NCBI GenBank assembly: GCA_029785825.1
Contig: JAFLYY010000001.1
Span: forward strand, 713,374 to 777,373
DNA from: Nitrososphaerota archaeon
GTDB taxonomy: Archaea > Thermoproteota > Nitrososphaeria > Nitrososphaerales > Gagatemarchaeaceae
DNA length: 64,000 nt
Direction of reading: 5' to 3'
Shown here piece by piece: positions 25,177-31,741 of the stretch. The notes under the pieces are model-generated. The model was not told the origin of the DNA. It searched no databases and worked only from the letters and a program-made list of their open reading frames with translations. The translations under genes were made by a program, and so were the position numbers. Each line of letters starts with the position of its first letter. Position 1 is the first letter of the stretch.

Positions 25177-25286
25177 TTAGCACAGATTACATCAGTCCCC
25201 AAAACCTGAACACCCAACCCTTGAACTTCAATGGAGTAAACCCTAACTTGAACAGCACCATTACAGCCATTAGGACAAACACGCAA
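25131..25286 (-). CDS. Element protein: short zinc-ribbon protein (51 aa)
   Basis: Found by reading the gap after the rep gene. Starts TTG at 25286, 2 bases beyond the rep stop, and reads MRVCPNGCNGAVQVRV, then GTDVICAKCGTVIEPYEAV. The CPNGC and CAKC knuckles 32 residues apart make a zinc ribbon resembling the N-terminal ribbon of TFB-like proteins (CxxCG.VIE). The stop TAA at 25131-25133 overlaps the next zinc-ribbon gene, so rep and the two small genes form one operon. Confidence 0.6.
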   Translation of the reverse strand: MRVCPNGCNGAVQVRVYSIEVQGLGVQVLGTDVICAKCGTVIEPYEAVSRE

Positions 25287-25288
25287 AG

Positions 25289-26413
25289 CTAACCACCGTC
25301 CAATGACTGAGGACCTCCAAACGTCAGACGGCGATCTATCACCAAAACAGACTCACCCCGACCCAAAACATCAGCCGTCGGCATCATAGGAACTAACGCC
25401 CTCTCCATCAAGCAACCGCAAGTCGGACAGAACAACTTACGCCTCTCCTTCGCATACTCCGTCCGCTTCAGGAACTTTATCCCAAACCGTTTCATAAAAG
25501 GAGACTTCTCGGAGCAATTCCTCGGAGCTATCCAACCAGAATACGTCATCCTCTGAACTCGCTTCCGCTCAGCGAACAAAACCCTCATCCAATCCACGTC
25601 ATAATCCTGAACACCATGAGCCTTCACATACGAATACACATCATGAACGGGAGAACGGAACATATAGTACAACCTATGCGTCAAATGTTCCCCTCCCTTC
25701 TCATAATGGAAATTCACGTCAACATCCCTCGCCTCCGAAGCGCCATAGCGCTTCTCTAGCTTGCTCCTCCAAAGGCTCCGCAGACGCTTAAACCCACGGT
25801 CATCCTCAAAACCAAAACGGTTGACCTTCACATCTAAAACAATCTGCTCCGCCTTATCGAAGGCAACGGAGAACAGGACCCCGTGGACATGGGGCAATGG
25901 CCCCTTACCCATCGGGTCTGATGAGCTCCAAATCTGAGGAACTTGAACAATCGCAAACTGAACGTCGCGGCCGTTGAAAGGCGAATAACCCCGGACGTAC
26001 TCCTCTATCGCTTCCCTCGCCAACTTCTCAAACACCTTCATTCCCTGAGCCATAATCCTCTGTCTCAGGTCATACGGAACAGTAAACTCGTAAGCTATAT
26101 AATGAACGGGCCTCCTCAAAGCCCCATAAACGGAACGAATCTTGTATCTCACATAATCAACAAGACTCTTCGTCCTGGACCTCGAACAAAACGGACAAAG
26201 CGGCTTCCTACAACCTCTTGGCTTCCAATGCCTATGAGTATCATTCCCGACACAATCATAGGCCACAGACATCGAACCACAATCCGCTATATCCTGAACT
26301 TGGGAACCAAAACCTAGAACAGACAACATCTCTCGGTAGTCAGAACGAGCAACACTCCTAACGAACTGACCCTTCTGCACAGAACGATAAAACACCGAAG
26401 AACTCTGACTCAT
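25289..26413 (-). CDS. rep: Rolling-circle replication initiator (HUH endonuclease family Rep)
   Basis: Nicking and joining protein that starts rolling-circle replication of the element. The 374-residue product has an N-terminal zinc motif (CRKPLCPFCSRSRTKSLVDY) near residue 70, as in many archaeal plasmid Reps; the metal-binding HUH motif LPHVHGVLFSV near residue 180; and a Tyr/Lys-rich segment VHDVYSYVKAHGV near residue 275 that may hold the nicking Tyr. A C-terminal CPTCGC knuckle follows. The ATG at 26413 is chosen over the codon 12 bases upstream because ggaggtggg, a Shine-Dalgarno match, sits just before it. HUH assignment rests on motif order, not on a database match. Confidence 0.7.
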   Translation of the reverse strand: MSQSSSVFYRSVQKGQFVRSVARSDYREMLSVLGFGSQVQDIADCGSMSVAYDCVGNDTHRHWKPRGCRKPLCPFCSRSRTKSLVDYVRYKIRSVYGALRRPVHYIAYEFTVPYDLRQRIMAQGMKVFEKLAREAIEEYVRGYSPFNGRDVQFAIVQVPQIWSSSDPMGKGPLPHVHGVLFSVAFDKAEQIVLDVKVNRFGFEDDRGFKRLRSLWRSKLEKRYGASEARDVDVNFHYEKGGEHLTHRLYYMFRSPVHDVYSYVKAHGVQDYDVDWMRVLFAERKRVQRMTYSGWIAPRNCSEKSPFMKRFGIKFLKRTEYAKERRKLFCPTCGCLMERALVPMMPTADVLGRGESVLVIDRRLTFGGPQSLDGG

Positions 26414-26442
26414 TCCCACCTCCAAATGGTTGCTGACAAACC

Positions 26443-26453
26443 CTTAAAAATAC
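26443..26453. promoter_or_regulatory. TATA-like sequence between rep and the winged-helix gene
   Basis: cttaaaaatac lies 30-40 bases from both divergent starts (rep ATG at 26413, regulator ATG at 26490). It most likely serves the regulator; the regulator may also control rep from this 75-base gap. Confidence 0.45.
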
Positions 26454-26489
26454 AAACGTGCATCCTTTACACTCTTGTCCGCACCTTCA

Positions 26490-26783
26490 ATGGATACAGC
26501 ATACAACATCCTCAAAACACTGAGGACGCCCGCAACCACCTATCAAATCAGAAACACTTTCAAAGGGACAAACCGCACATGGCTCCAGTCCCAACTAGAC
26601 GCCCTCCTTCAGAGCGGACACATCGAACTCGAAGGGGTCTCACAACACATCACTAGAAAGGAAGCATCAAGGCTGCCCTACATCTACCGAAGAACACCTC
26701 TCGGAGACCTATTCATTGAATCATACGCAAAAACCAGAAAACTCTTACGAGCTTACAACCTCGACGCAAAACGCACCCTGTAA
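26490..26783 (+). CDS. Element protein: winged-helix DNA-binding regulator
   Basis: A 97-residue protein whose helices and wing read TAYNILKTLRTPATTYQIRN, RTWLQSQLDALLQSGHIELE and LPYIYRRTPLGDLFIESYA, a classic winged helix of the kind that regulates archaeal plasmid copy number or virus genes. The ATG at 26490 is preferred to TTG at 26475 because the domain starts there. It is divergent from rep and probably regulates it. Confidence 0.6.
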   Translation: MDTAYNILKTLRTPATTYQIRNTFKGTNRTWLQSQLDALLQSGHIELEGVSQHITRKEASRLPYIYRRTPLGDLFIESYAKTRKLLRAYNLDAKRTL

Positions 26784-27297
26784 AGACTAACAAAAAGCGA
26801 AGCCAGCAACCCTCCACCATTCCCTCTCGCTCTAACGCTACAGCGAACGGCGAGCCGCCATAAGCTCCTCACCGCTACAGTCCGAAGACTCTCTAAACTC
26901 CCTCCACTAACCAGTGGGGAACACCCATCACCGCCCATAACCACAAGGAACCTGACCGCCCTCGACAAAACAATCCATACGGAAAATTCGGCGCTCACGC
27001 ACCTCCGGCGCATCGCAAGACGAGCGCCTACGGCGCCAGAAAGCGCCGAAAACCACAATGACGACAACAATCCCGCCATTACCGGATCTCTTACCAGACA
27101 CCGGCGAGCAAAAGCTAACACGCCAAGACCCAACAACAACCAACACCATACACAACAACAAAGATAACAACAACAGGCGGGGCAAGTAATGACAGGAAAC
27201 CACGTGGAGAACCACCCAGAGATAAGCCCCCCACCAACCTCCACCCCAGGGAGAGACCTGACGAGCGATCCTCGCCCGTCAACATCCACAACGGAAG
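26784..27297. other. Gene-free stretch of the element, candidate replication origin
   Basis: No convincing gene lies in these 514 bases; the only long frame (minus strand) encodes an implausible Cys/Trp/Leu-rich chain. It holds three direct copies of cggcgc (26989, 27006, 27031), the last paired with gcgccg at 27043 as a 6-bp-stem hairpin with loop cagaaa, then a CAA/ACA-rich run at 27125-27175. Hairpin plus short iterons near a HUH Rep gene is the usual form of a rolling-circle origin. Confidence 0.4.
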
Positions 27298-27453
27298 CTA
27301 AACTCGCTTCCTAACAGTTATGGTCGGCCCGTCAGCCACCCAAACAAGAACGTCTCCCTTCTTAATTTTGTACCCATCAGCCAAAGGCTTCGGAATCACA
27401 GCCTCAAGACTGGAACCTATCTTCTGAACCTTCACTTCAAACTCAACGGGCAC
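27298..27453 (-). CDS. Element protein: AbrB-like swapped-hairpin protein (51 aa)
   Basis: Found by translation of the minus strand. GTG start at 27453; it reads MPVEFEVKVQKIGSSLEAVI, then PKPLADGYKIKKGDVLVWV and TITVRKRV before TAG. The K-x-G-S-S-x-x-x-x-I-P-K pattern and the GD-turn match the SpoVT-AbrB domain, as in the host gene at 6263. It is divergent from the acidic gene and the integrase start and shares a palindromic promoter with them, so it probably controls integrase expression. Confidence 0.62.
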   Translation of the reverse strand: MPVEFEVKVQKIGSSLEAVIPKPLADGYKIKKGDVLVWVADGPTITVRKRV

Positions 27454-27475
27454 AAAAAACTCCGAAACTAACCTC

Positions 27476-27490
27476 CATATAACTTATATG
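27476..27490. promoter_or_regulatory. Palindromic bidirectional TATA element
   Basis: catataacttatatg is symmetric except at its central base and presents a TATA-like octamer on both strands. It lies 29 bases before the acidic-protein ATG (27512) and about 30 bases before the AbrB-like GTG (27453). It may serve both and could also be an operator. Confidence 0.5.
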
Positions 27491-27511
27491 TGGGCCTATA
27501 TCCCAATATAG

Positions 27512-27733
27512 ATGGAAATGACCGCCGACGCGAACGAACCAAAGGTTCTCTCCATAGAATACCTCGAAGTAGACGACCCAGACCTCATGAACGACCTAAC
27601 CCTAGACGAGAACGGACTCCTCCGAGTCGAACTCGTCCAACTAGACCAACAAGAACTAGACAAACTACGAAAACAAGCAGAACAAGACGGACAACCAGAC
27701 CCCTTACACAGGGGATGGGAAGACCTAGTTTGA
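27512..27733 (+). CDS. Element protein: small acidic protein upstream of the integrase
   Basis: A 73-residue, strongly acidic protein (YLEVDDPDLMNDLTLDENG, LVQLDQQELDKLRKQAEQDG) without a known domain. Its 3' end overlaps the integrase start codon at 27715 by 19 bases, so in the circular form it would be the first gene of an integrase operon. The acidic character could fit a DNA mimic or an integrase partner, but this is not shown. Confidence 0.5.
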   Translation: MEMTADANEPKVLSIEYLEVDDPDLMNDLTLDENGLLRVELVQLDQQELDKLRKQAEQDGQPDPLHRGWEDLV

Positions 27734-27796
27734 CTGCCGCCAACACCAACCCGAAAGAGCCAGATGCTATGCCTTGCCTCTTAGGACCTAAAGATA
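27715..27796 (+). pseudogene. int: Integrase N-terminal part, int(N), ending at the right attachment core
   Basis: ATG at 27715 begins MGRPSLTAANTNPKEPDAM and PCLLG, then enters the core as Pro-Lys-Asp (CCT AAA GAT). The codon phase equals that of the left copy at 22438. Beyond the core the frame enters host DNA. These 24 codons are the missing 5' end of the integrase gene, as in SSV1-type integration. Confidence 0.8.
27787..27796 (+). repeat. Right attachment core (attR)
   Basis: cctaaagata, the direct copy of attL. The sequence to the right (gctgtatag) is host. The core lies about 30 bases before the pilin ATG, so it may also serve as a TATA-like element for the pilin genes. Confidence 0.8.
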
Positions 27797-27797
27797 G

Positions 27798-27820
27798 CTG
27801 TATAGAATTGGTCTATACAG
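27798..27820. promoter_or_regulatory. Perfect 8-bp inverted repeat upstream of the pilin gene
   Basis: CTGTATAG, 7-base spacer aattggt, CTATACAG, ending 3 bases before the pilin ATG at 27824. The outer arm extended by ATTA also matches (inverted) TAATCTGTATAG at 22410-22421 on the left flank. It could be an operator, an RNA hairpin or part of the original recombination site. Confidence 0.45.
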
Positions 27821-27823
27821 ATT

Positions 27824-28336
27824 ATGGACCTCTTCATCATCATAGCCGCCGTATTGGGAGTCGGCGGGATAGTCACAGCGTCCATCTACAACCTGATCAA
27901 CAGCGCCACCTCGAACTCCAGCGTGACTGTGGTGGGGGCGTCCCTGGTCGCAGGGACGACCTCGTCGGCTGCACCGTCGGCCATGTCGGTCACCGTGAAG
28001 AACGACGGAGGGTCAATCATCCACTGCACCAACGGCGGCTGCCAGGTGGTCATCTCAGGGTCGGACACAGGCTCGACCCCGGGGACCGCTTGCACGGCGT
28101 GCATCGTCTCCTCCCCGGCCGGCTGGGCCGCCAGCGCATCAGCGAACGCCCCCCTCACCTTCGTCTTCGCCCCCACGACAGGGACCTTGGCCCCCGGAGC
28201 TCAGGCGAGCTTCCTGGTGAGCGGGCCCGTCTTCACCAGTACCACCCTCACCGGGATGCCCACGACCGGGTCCATGGTGACCCTGAACATCATCTTCGGG
28301 TCCGCGTCCACCCAGGTCACAGTCGTCGCGCAGTAG
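27824..28336 (+). CDS. Pilin-like protein 1
   Basis: A 170-residue protein with an N-terminal helix (DLFIIIAAVLGVGGIVTASI) and a Thr/Ser-rich beta domain with two Cys-containing segments (CTNGGCQ, CTACI). It resembles archaeal pilins in length and layout, but no basic residue plus Gly precedes the helix, so prepilin peptidase processing is uncertain. It is the first of four consecutive genes for helix-plus-beta proteins and is likely to be the original continuation of the pilus operon that starts at 18993. Confidence 0.65.
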   Translation: MDLFIIIAAVLGVGGIVTASIYNLINSATSNSSVTVVGASLVAGTTSSAAPSAMSVTVKNDGGSIIHCTNGGCQVVISGSDTGSTPGTACTACIVSSPAGWAASASANAPLTFVFAPTTGTLAPGAQASFLVSGPVFTSTTLTGMPTTGSMVTLNIIFGSASTQVTVVAQ

Positions 28337-28347
28337 AGGGCCGAGCC

Positions 28348-28830
28348 ATGGCCCTCTCCCCCCTTTTTCCGCTCCGCCCTGCCAGGAGGCAAGGGGTGAG
28401 CGAGATATTCGCCGCCGTCCTGATGATAGGGGTCACGCTTTCCCTCGGAGGCCTCGTGGCCGCGGGCGCCGCCAGCCAGTTCAGCCTCGGGACCCAGTCC
28501 GCTTCCCTGGGGGCGGCGGCGGTGCAGAGGTCCGCCGGAGCCCAGCTCAGCCTTGCCTTCGCGGCGGTCCCGCAGTCCGCGTCATGCCCCTCCTACAAAG
28601 GAGCCGAGGAGGGGACCACCCTCGTGGTCGGCCTGTTCGACTATGGCTCCGTCCCCTTCGACCCCGCGGGGTTCGCTGTCAACTCCACCGTGTACACCGG
28701 GAGCTTCGGCCCGGTAGCCGCCGGGGGGCTCGCCCAGTTCGCGGTCCCGCTCGGGACGTGCGTCCATCAGTCAGGGCAGACGGTGGTCGCCTTCGACGCC
28801 ATGGGAGACGAGGTGCAGCTTGAGACCTAG
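28348..28830 (+). CDS. Type IV pilin-like protein 2 (class III signal peptide)
   Basis: A 160-residue prepilin. RPARRQG is followed by VSEIFAAVLMIGVTLSLGGL: a positively charged tail, a cleavage Gly and a hydrophobic helix with Glu at mature position 3, as in archaeal pilins and archaellins. The C-terminal domain has two Cys (CPSY, GTCV) that could pair. ATG start 11 bases after pilin 1. Confidence 0.78.
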   Translation: MALSPLFPLRPARRQGVSEIFAAVLMIGVTLSLGGLVAAGAASQFSLGTQSASLGAAAVQRSAGAQLSLAFAAVPQSASCPSYKGAEEGTTLVVGLFDYGSVPFDPAGFAVNSTVYTGSFGPVAAGGLAQFAVPLGTCVHQSGQTVVAFDAMGDEVQLET

Positions 28831-29320
28831 GGGCCGGGCCGGGGTGTCCACCTACCTGGAAGTCTTCCTCCTGATAGGGGTCGCGGTGGGCGGGTCCGCC
28901 ATCGTGATGAGCGCCGCGTCCAGGTTCCTGGGCCCCATGGGCGGAGCGGGGGTCGAGGTCGAGGGGGCCACCATAAGGCAGGGAGCCGACGCCGCCTTCG
29001 AGACCCTCGTGGTCGTCAACACGGGAGACTCCGCCTTTTCTTCGTTCGTCGTCAGCACCGCGCACCCTCCTGGGGGGGCGACCTTCTGCTACACCCTCGC
29101 CGACCTCTCCGGCGGGGGGTCCATCGGGTCCACCTGCCCTGCCATGCAGGCCGGACCAGGGAGCTTCCAGGTCGACTACCCCCTGAAGCCGGGGGCGGGG
29201 GTCGAGGTGGAGCTCCTGATGGCCGGAGGGGCGTTCTCGGTGGGGTCGGAGCACCTGGTGACCGTGACAGCTTCGACCGGGTCCCAGCAGAGCGTGGGCG
29301 CGCTGGTGGTCCCAGCCTAG
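28820..29320 (+). CDS. Type IV pilin-like protein 3
   Basis: A 166-residue prepilin-like protein. RPRGRAG precedes VSTYLEVFLLIGVAVGGSAI, an archaeal prepilin N-terminus with Glu at mature position 6. The outer domain contains FCYTLADL and STCPAMQ, a possible Cys pair. TTG start; it overlaps pilin 2 by 11 bases, implying coupled translation. Confidence 0.75.
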   Translation: MRPRGRAGVSTYLEVFLLIGVAVGGSAIVMSAASRFLGPMGGAGVEVEGATIRQGADAAFETLVVVNTGDSAFSSFVVSTAHPPGGATFCYTLADLSGGGSIGSTCPAMQAGPGSFQVDYPLKPGAGVEVELLMAGGAFSVGSEHLVTVTASTGSQQSVGALVVPA

Positions 29321-29331
29321 GGGAGGGGTCG

Positions 29332-30273
29332 ATGAAAATCAGAAGGAAGGCGGTGGCCTCGGTCCTCGGGACGGTCATATTTGTCCTCGTCTTCATGCTC
29401 GCCCTCGGCGCGATGGCCTACGAGTCCGGGCTCGAGTCGCAGGGGGCCCAATCGCAGCTCCAGGCGGACGCCCAAGCCGCGGCGAGGGGAGTAGAGCGGG
29501 TCGAGTTCTCCGGGAGCGCCTCGGCGCTTGCCGCGGTGAACCTCGGGGGGACCGGCGTCGTCTTCAACCATCTGATCCTGGACTACCCCAACGGCACGGT
29601 CTACGTCGTCCCTGCGTCGGCCGCCGTCCCTGCCGGGGGAGAAGAAGAGGTCGCGTCGCTTGTCCCGTCGGGGGCCTGCTCTCCCGGGAGCGAAACGTGC
29701 GTTGCGCGCTACGACTCCATAGTGTCAGGAGCCGCGGCCGGGAGCTCGGTGGGGCTGCTGACCTCCCTCGGGGACACGTTCTGGTACTACCCCGGGTCCT
29801 CGTCCGGCGGGGCCCCCGGTTATTATGGCACCGGGTCCGTGGAGTCCACCACGTCGACGACGTACGTGGGGACCCCAGGGCTCTCCTTCGACGGAGGCGC
29901 CGGTCAGACATACGTAGTCCAGTTCTACGTCGGCTTCTGGCAGTCAGGGACCACGTCGAACCCGGGGATGTTCGCCCTGTCGGCGCCGTCGGGGACGACG
30001 TTCATGTTCTGCGGCGGGACGGACTTTTCCATCGCGGGGTCCAACGCCGAGCCCCCTTCCAACGTGTGCACCTCGCAGCAGGGGGTGTCGCTCGGAGAGA
30101 CCCAGACGTACCCGGGGAGCTGCACGTCCCCGTCTCTGGGATGCGAGTTCCTGGGGACGGCGTTCGTGACGTTCGGGCCGGCCGGGGCGTTCCAGCTGGA
30201 GTTCCAGGGGATGACGTCGGGGGCCGCGAACGTGATGGCCGACTCGTACCTGGTGGTGACCCAGGTCCCCTGA
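29332..30273 (+). CDS. Large pilin-like protein 4 (possible tip or adhesin)
   Basis: A 313-residue protein with basic N-terminus MKIRRKA followed by VASVLGTVIFVLVFMLALGA, so probably a prepilin-type or signal-anchor protein. The outer domain is Gly/Ser/Thr-rich with several Cys (GACSPGSETCVA, SCTSPSLGCEF), and it is about twice the size of the other pilins, as expected for a minor pilin at the fibre tip. It ends the pilin row; herA converges on it. Confidence 0.65.
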   Translation: MKIRRKAVASVLGTVIFVLVFMLALGAMAYESGLESQGAQSQLQADAQAAARGVERVEFSGSASALAAVNLGGTGVVFNHLILDYPNGTVYVVPASAAVPAGGEEEVASLVPSGACSPGSETCVARYDSIVSGAAAGSSVGLLTSLGDTFWYYPGSSSGGAPGYYGTGSVESTTSTTYVGTPGLSFDGGAGQTYVVQFYVGFWQSGTTSNPGMFALSAPSGTTFMFCGGTDFSIAGSNAEPPSNVCTSQQGVSLGETQTYPGSCTSPSLGCEFLGTAFVTFGPAGAFQLEFQGMTSGAANVMADSYLVVTQVP

Positions 30274-30278
30274 CGCGC

Positions 30279-31679
30279 TCAGGCGCCGATTTCGATCCGC
30301 TGGGAGAAGAACCGCCGCGTCAGGCCGCTCGGCGGGGAGTCGAAATTGTCCACGCTCACCACCACGGGGAGGTCCCTCACGGCGTACCCCAGCATCAGGC
30401 ACATCCGCGGCGGCAGGGTCCTCACTATGGCCTTGACGGTGTCCGCGTCAGCCATGGAAGCCTGCGACACCATGGCGAGGTCGGAGTCGTTGCTGAAGTT
30501 GTAGAGGAATATGTTGTCCACCTGGCGGTAGATCTTCTGGTCTATGGCGTCGGGCTGGTTGGTCACGAAGACGGTGAAGACACCGAAGTGCCGCATCCTT
30601 GTGATCAGGTCCTCCCAGTACGTGTCCCTCAGGTAGAGGTGCGCCTCCTCGGCGAAGAGGAAGACAGGGGGGATCTTCCGCCGCTCCAGGAGGTCGACTA
30701 TCTTCGAGAGCATCAGCTCCACGACCATCTTCCTGTTCAGGGGCGAGACCCCGCTCAGAGAAACCACCAGGGTCCCTCCTTTCCTGTTCAGGGTGAAGAA
30801 GTCCTGGAGGTCGACCTGCAGGTGGGCCGAGTCGGTGAAGAGGCCGCATGAGGCGAGGGTGTGGTAGCGCGCGAAGAGGGCGTCCCTCACGAACTCGTTG
30901 CACCTCCACTGCTGTATCGCCGCCTCTAAAGACGCCAGCGAGAGCTCGTCCCTGCTGTCAAGCTGCTCCCATATCTTCACGAACTCCCTGAGGGAGGTCC
31001 CCGGCATGTCCAGGGAGTGGGAGAGGAGGTTGGTGATGGGGCGGAGGCCCACCGACGCGAGGGAGAACTTCAGGTCCCGCCCCGGCCTGAGGACCTTCAC
31101 CTTCTGCCCCACCCCGGTGTCCGACCCGTCCTCTCGCTGCCCCACCGACCCGTATTCGTCGTTCAGGTCGAAGACCACCGAGTAGGCGTCGTTCGCGAGG
31201 AGCCCCCGCAGCAGCATCTTGGCCAGGTGGGACTTGCCTGACTCCTTCCGCCCCGTGATCACGGTTATCCTCCCATCCAGCGCCTCCGCGGGGATCCCGA
31301 AGGGGGACTCCCCGTCCACCGTGCCGACCCTTATCGTCCTCGACCCCAGGGGGGCCACCGTCCCCGCGAGGTCCTCGACGAGGAGCCGCGAGACCCTGGA
31401 GCTGGTCCTCGACGGCATCCAGTTGACCCTGGGGGTGAGCTTTCCGCCCGTTATGGTCCCCCTGGCCTTGCAGAGGAGAATCCTCATGTCGCGTATCAGG
31501 GTGGAGATCGTCGCCAGCCCGGTCGGGTCCGACGTCACCCCAGGGGCCGAGGCGGAGAGCACCTCTTCCCTGGATATCTCCTCCTCTATCCCTTCGACGT
31601 CGAGGTACCTCTCGTCGTAGACCTGGAGCACCAGGTCTCTTTCAGGCTCGGAAGCCACCAGGTAGTCCCCTATGCGCAC
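30279..31679 (-). CDS. herA: HerA-type DNA translocase ATPase
   Basis: Hexameric ATPase that pumps DNA ends for resection together with NurA. The 466-residue chain has a HAS-barrel-like N-terminus, Walker A TGRKESGKSHLAKMLLRG near residue 140, FDLNDEYG, Walker B PVFLFAEEAHLYLRD and the HerA-specific FGVFTVFVTNQPDAIDQKI. The GTG at 31679 is the first accepted start, but the frame reads GAKILKKEGDDILVVASPRE directly upstream, which looks like the first HAS-barrel strands, so the true start may lie near 31745, overlapping nurA. The gene follows nurA on the same strand. Confidence 0.85.
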   Translation of the reverse strand: MRIGDYLVASEPERDLVLQVYDERYLDVEGIEEEISREEVLSASAPGVTSDPTGLATISTLIRDMRILLCKARGTITGGKLTPRVNWMPSRTSSRVSRLLVEDLAGTVAPLGSRTIRVGTVDGESPFGIPAEALDGRITVITGRKESGKSHLAKMLLRGLLANDAYSVVFDLNDEYGSVGQREDGSDTGVGQKVKVLRPGRDLKFSLASVGLRPITNLLSHSLDMPGTSLREFVKIWEQLDSRDELSLASLEAAIQQWRCNEFVRDALFARYHTLASCGLFTDSAHLQVDLQDFFTLNRKGGTLVVSLSGVSPLNRKMVVELMLSKIVDLLERRKIPPVFLFAEEAHLYLRDTYWEDLITRMRHFGVFTVFVTNQPDAIDQKIYRQVDNIFLYNFSNDSDLAMVSQASMADADTVKAIVRTLPPRMCLMLGYAVRDLPVVVSVDNFDSPPSGLTRRFFSQRIEIGA

Positions 31680-31741
31680 CCTCTCCCTTGGAGAAGCTAC
31701 GACGAGGATGTCGTCCCCCTCCTTCTTGAGTATCTTCGCGC

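Larger units (their letters stand above)
22438..27796. mobile_element. Integrated SSV-like element with rolling-circle replication gene
   Basis: A 5.35 kb stretch, visibly AT-richer and with different codon choice than its flanks, bounded by the direct repeat cctaaagata. It carries a tyrosine recombinase cut in two by the ends (N-terminal codons at the right, the rest at the left), a HUH replication protein, a winged-helix regulator, an AbrB-like regulator, two zinc-ribbon proteins, an acidic protein and two membrane proteins. Excision at the repeats would give a 5349-bp circle with an intact 401-residue integrase. No capsid, conjugation or toxin gene is recognised, so plasmid and small virus are both possible. 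It separates the pilus machinery genes from the pilin genes. Confidence 0.85.

Noticed and set aside
26753-27289. 178-codon minus-strand frame with CCCYLCCCVWCW
   Set aside because: The Cys/Trp/Leu run is the complement of a CAA/ACA-rich tract; composition is implausible for a protein and there is no start context. Treated as a candidate origin region.
27490-28347. Long plus-strand frame joining the integrase start region to pilin 2
   Set aside because: It is continuous only because int(N) and pilin 2 happen to be in one phase; the part between is the shadow of pilin 1. The real units are int(N) at 27715-27796 and pilin 2 from 28348.
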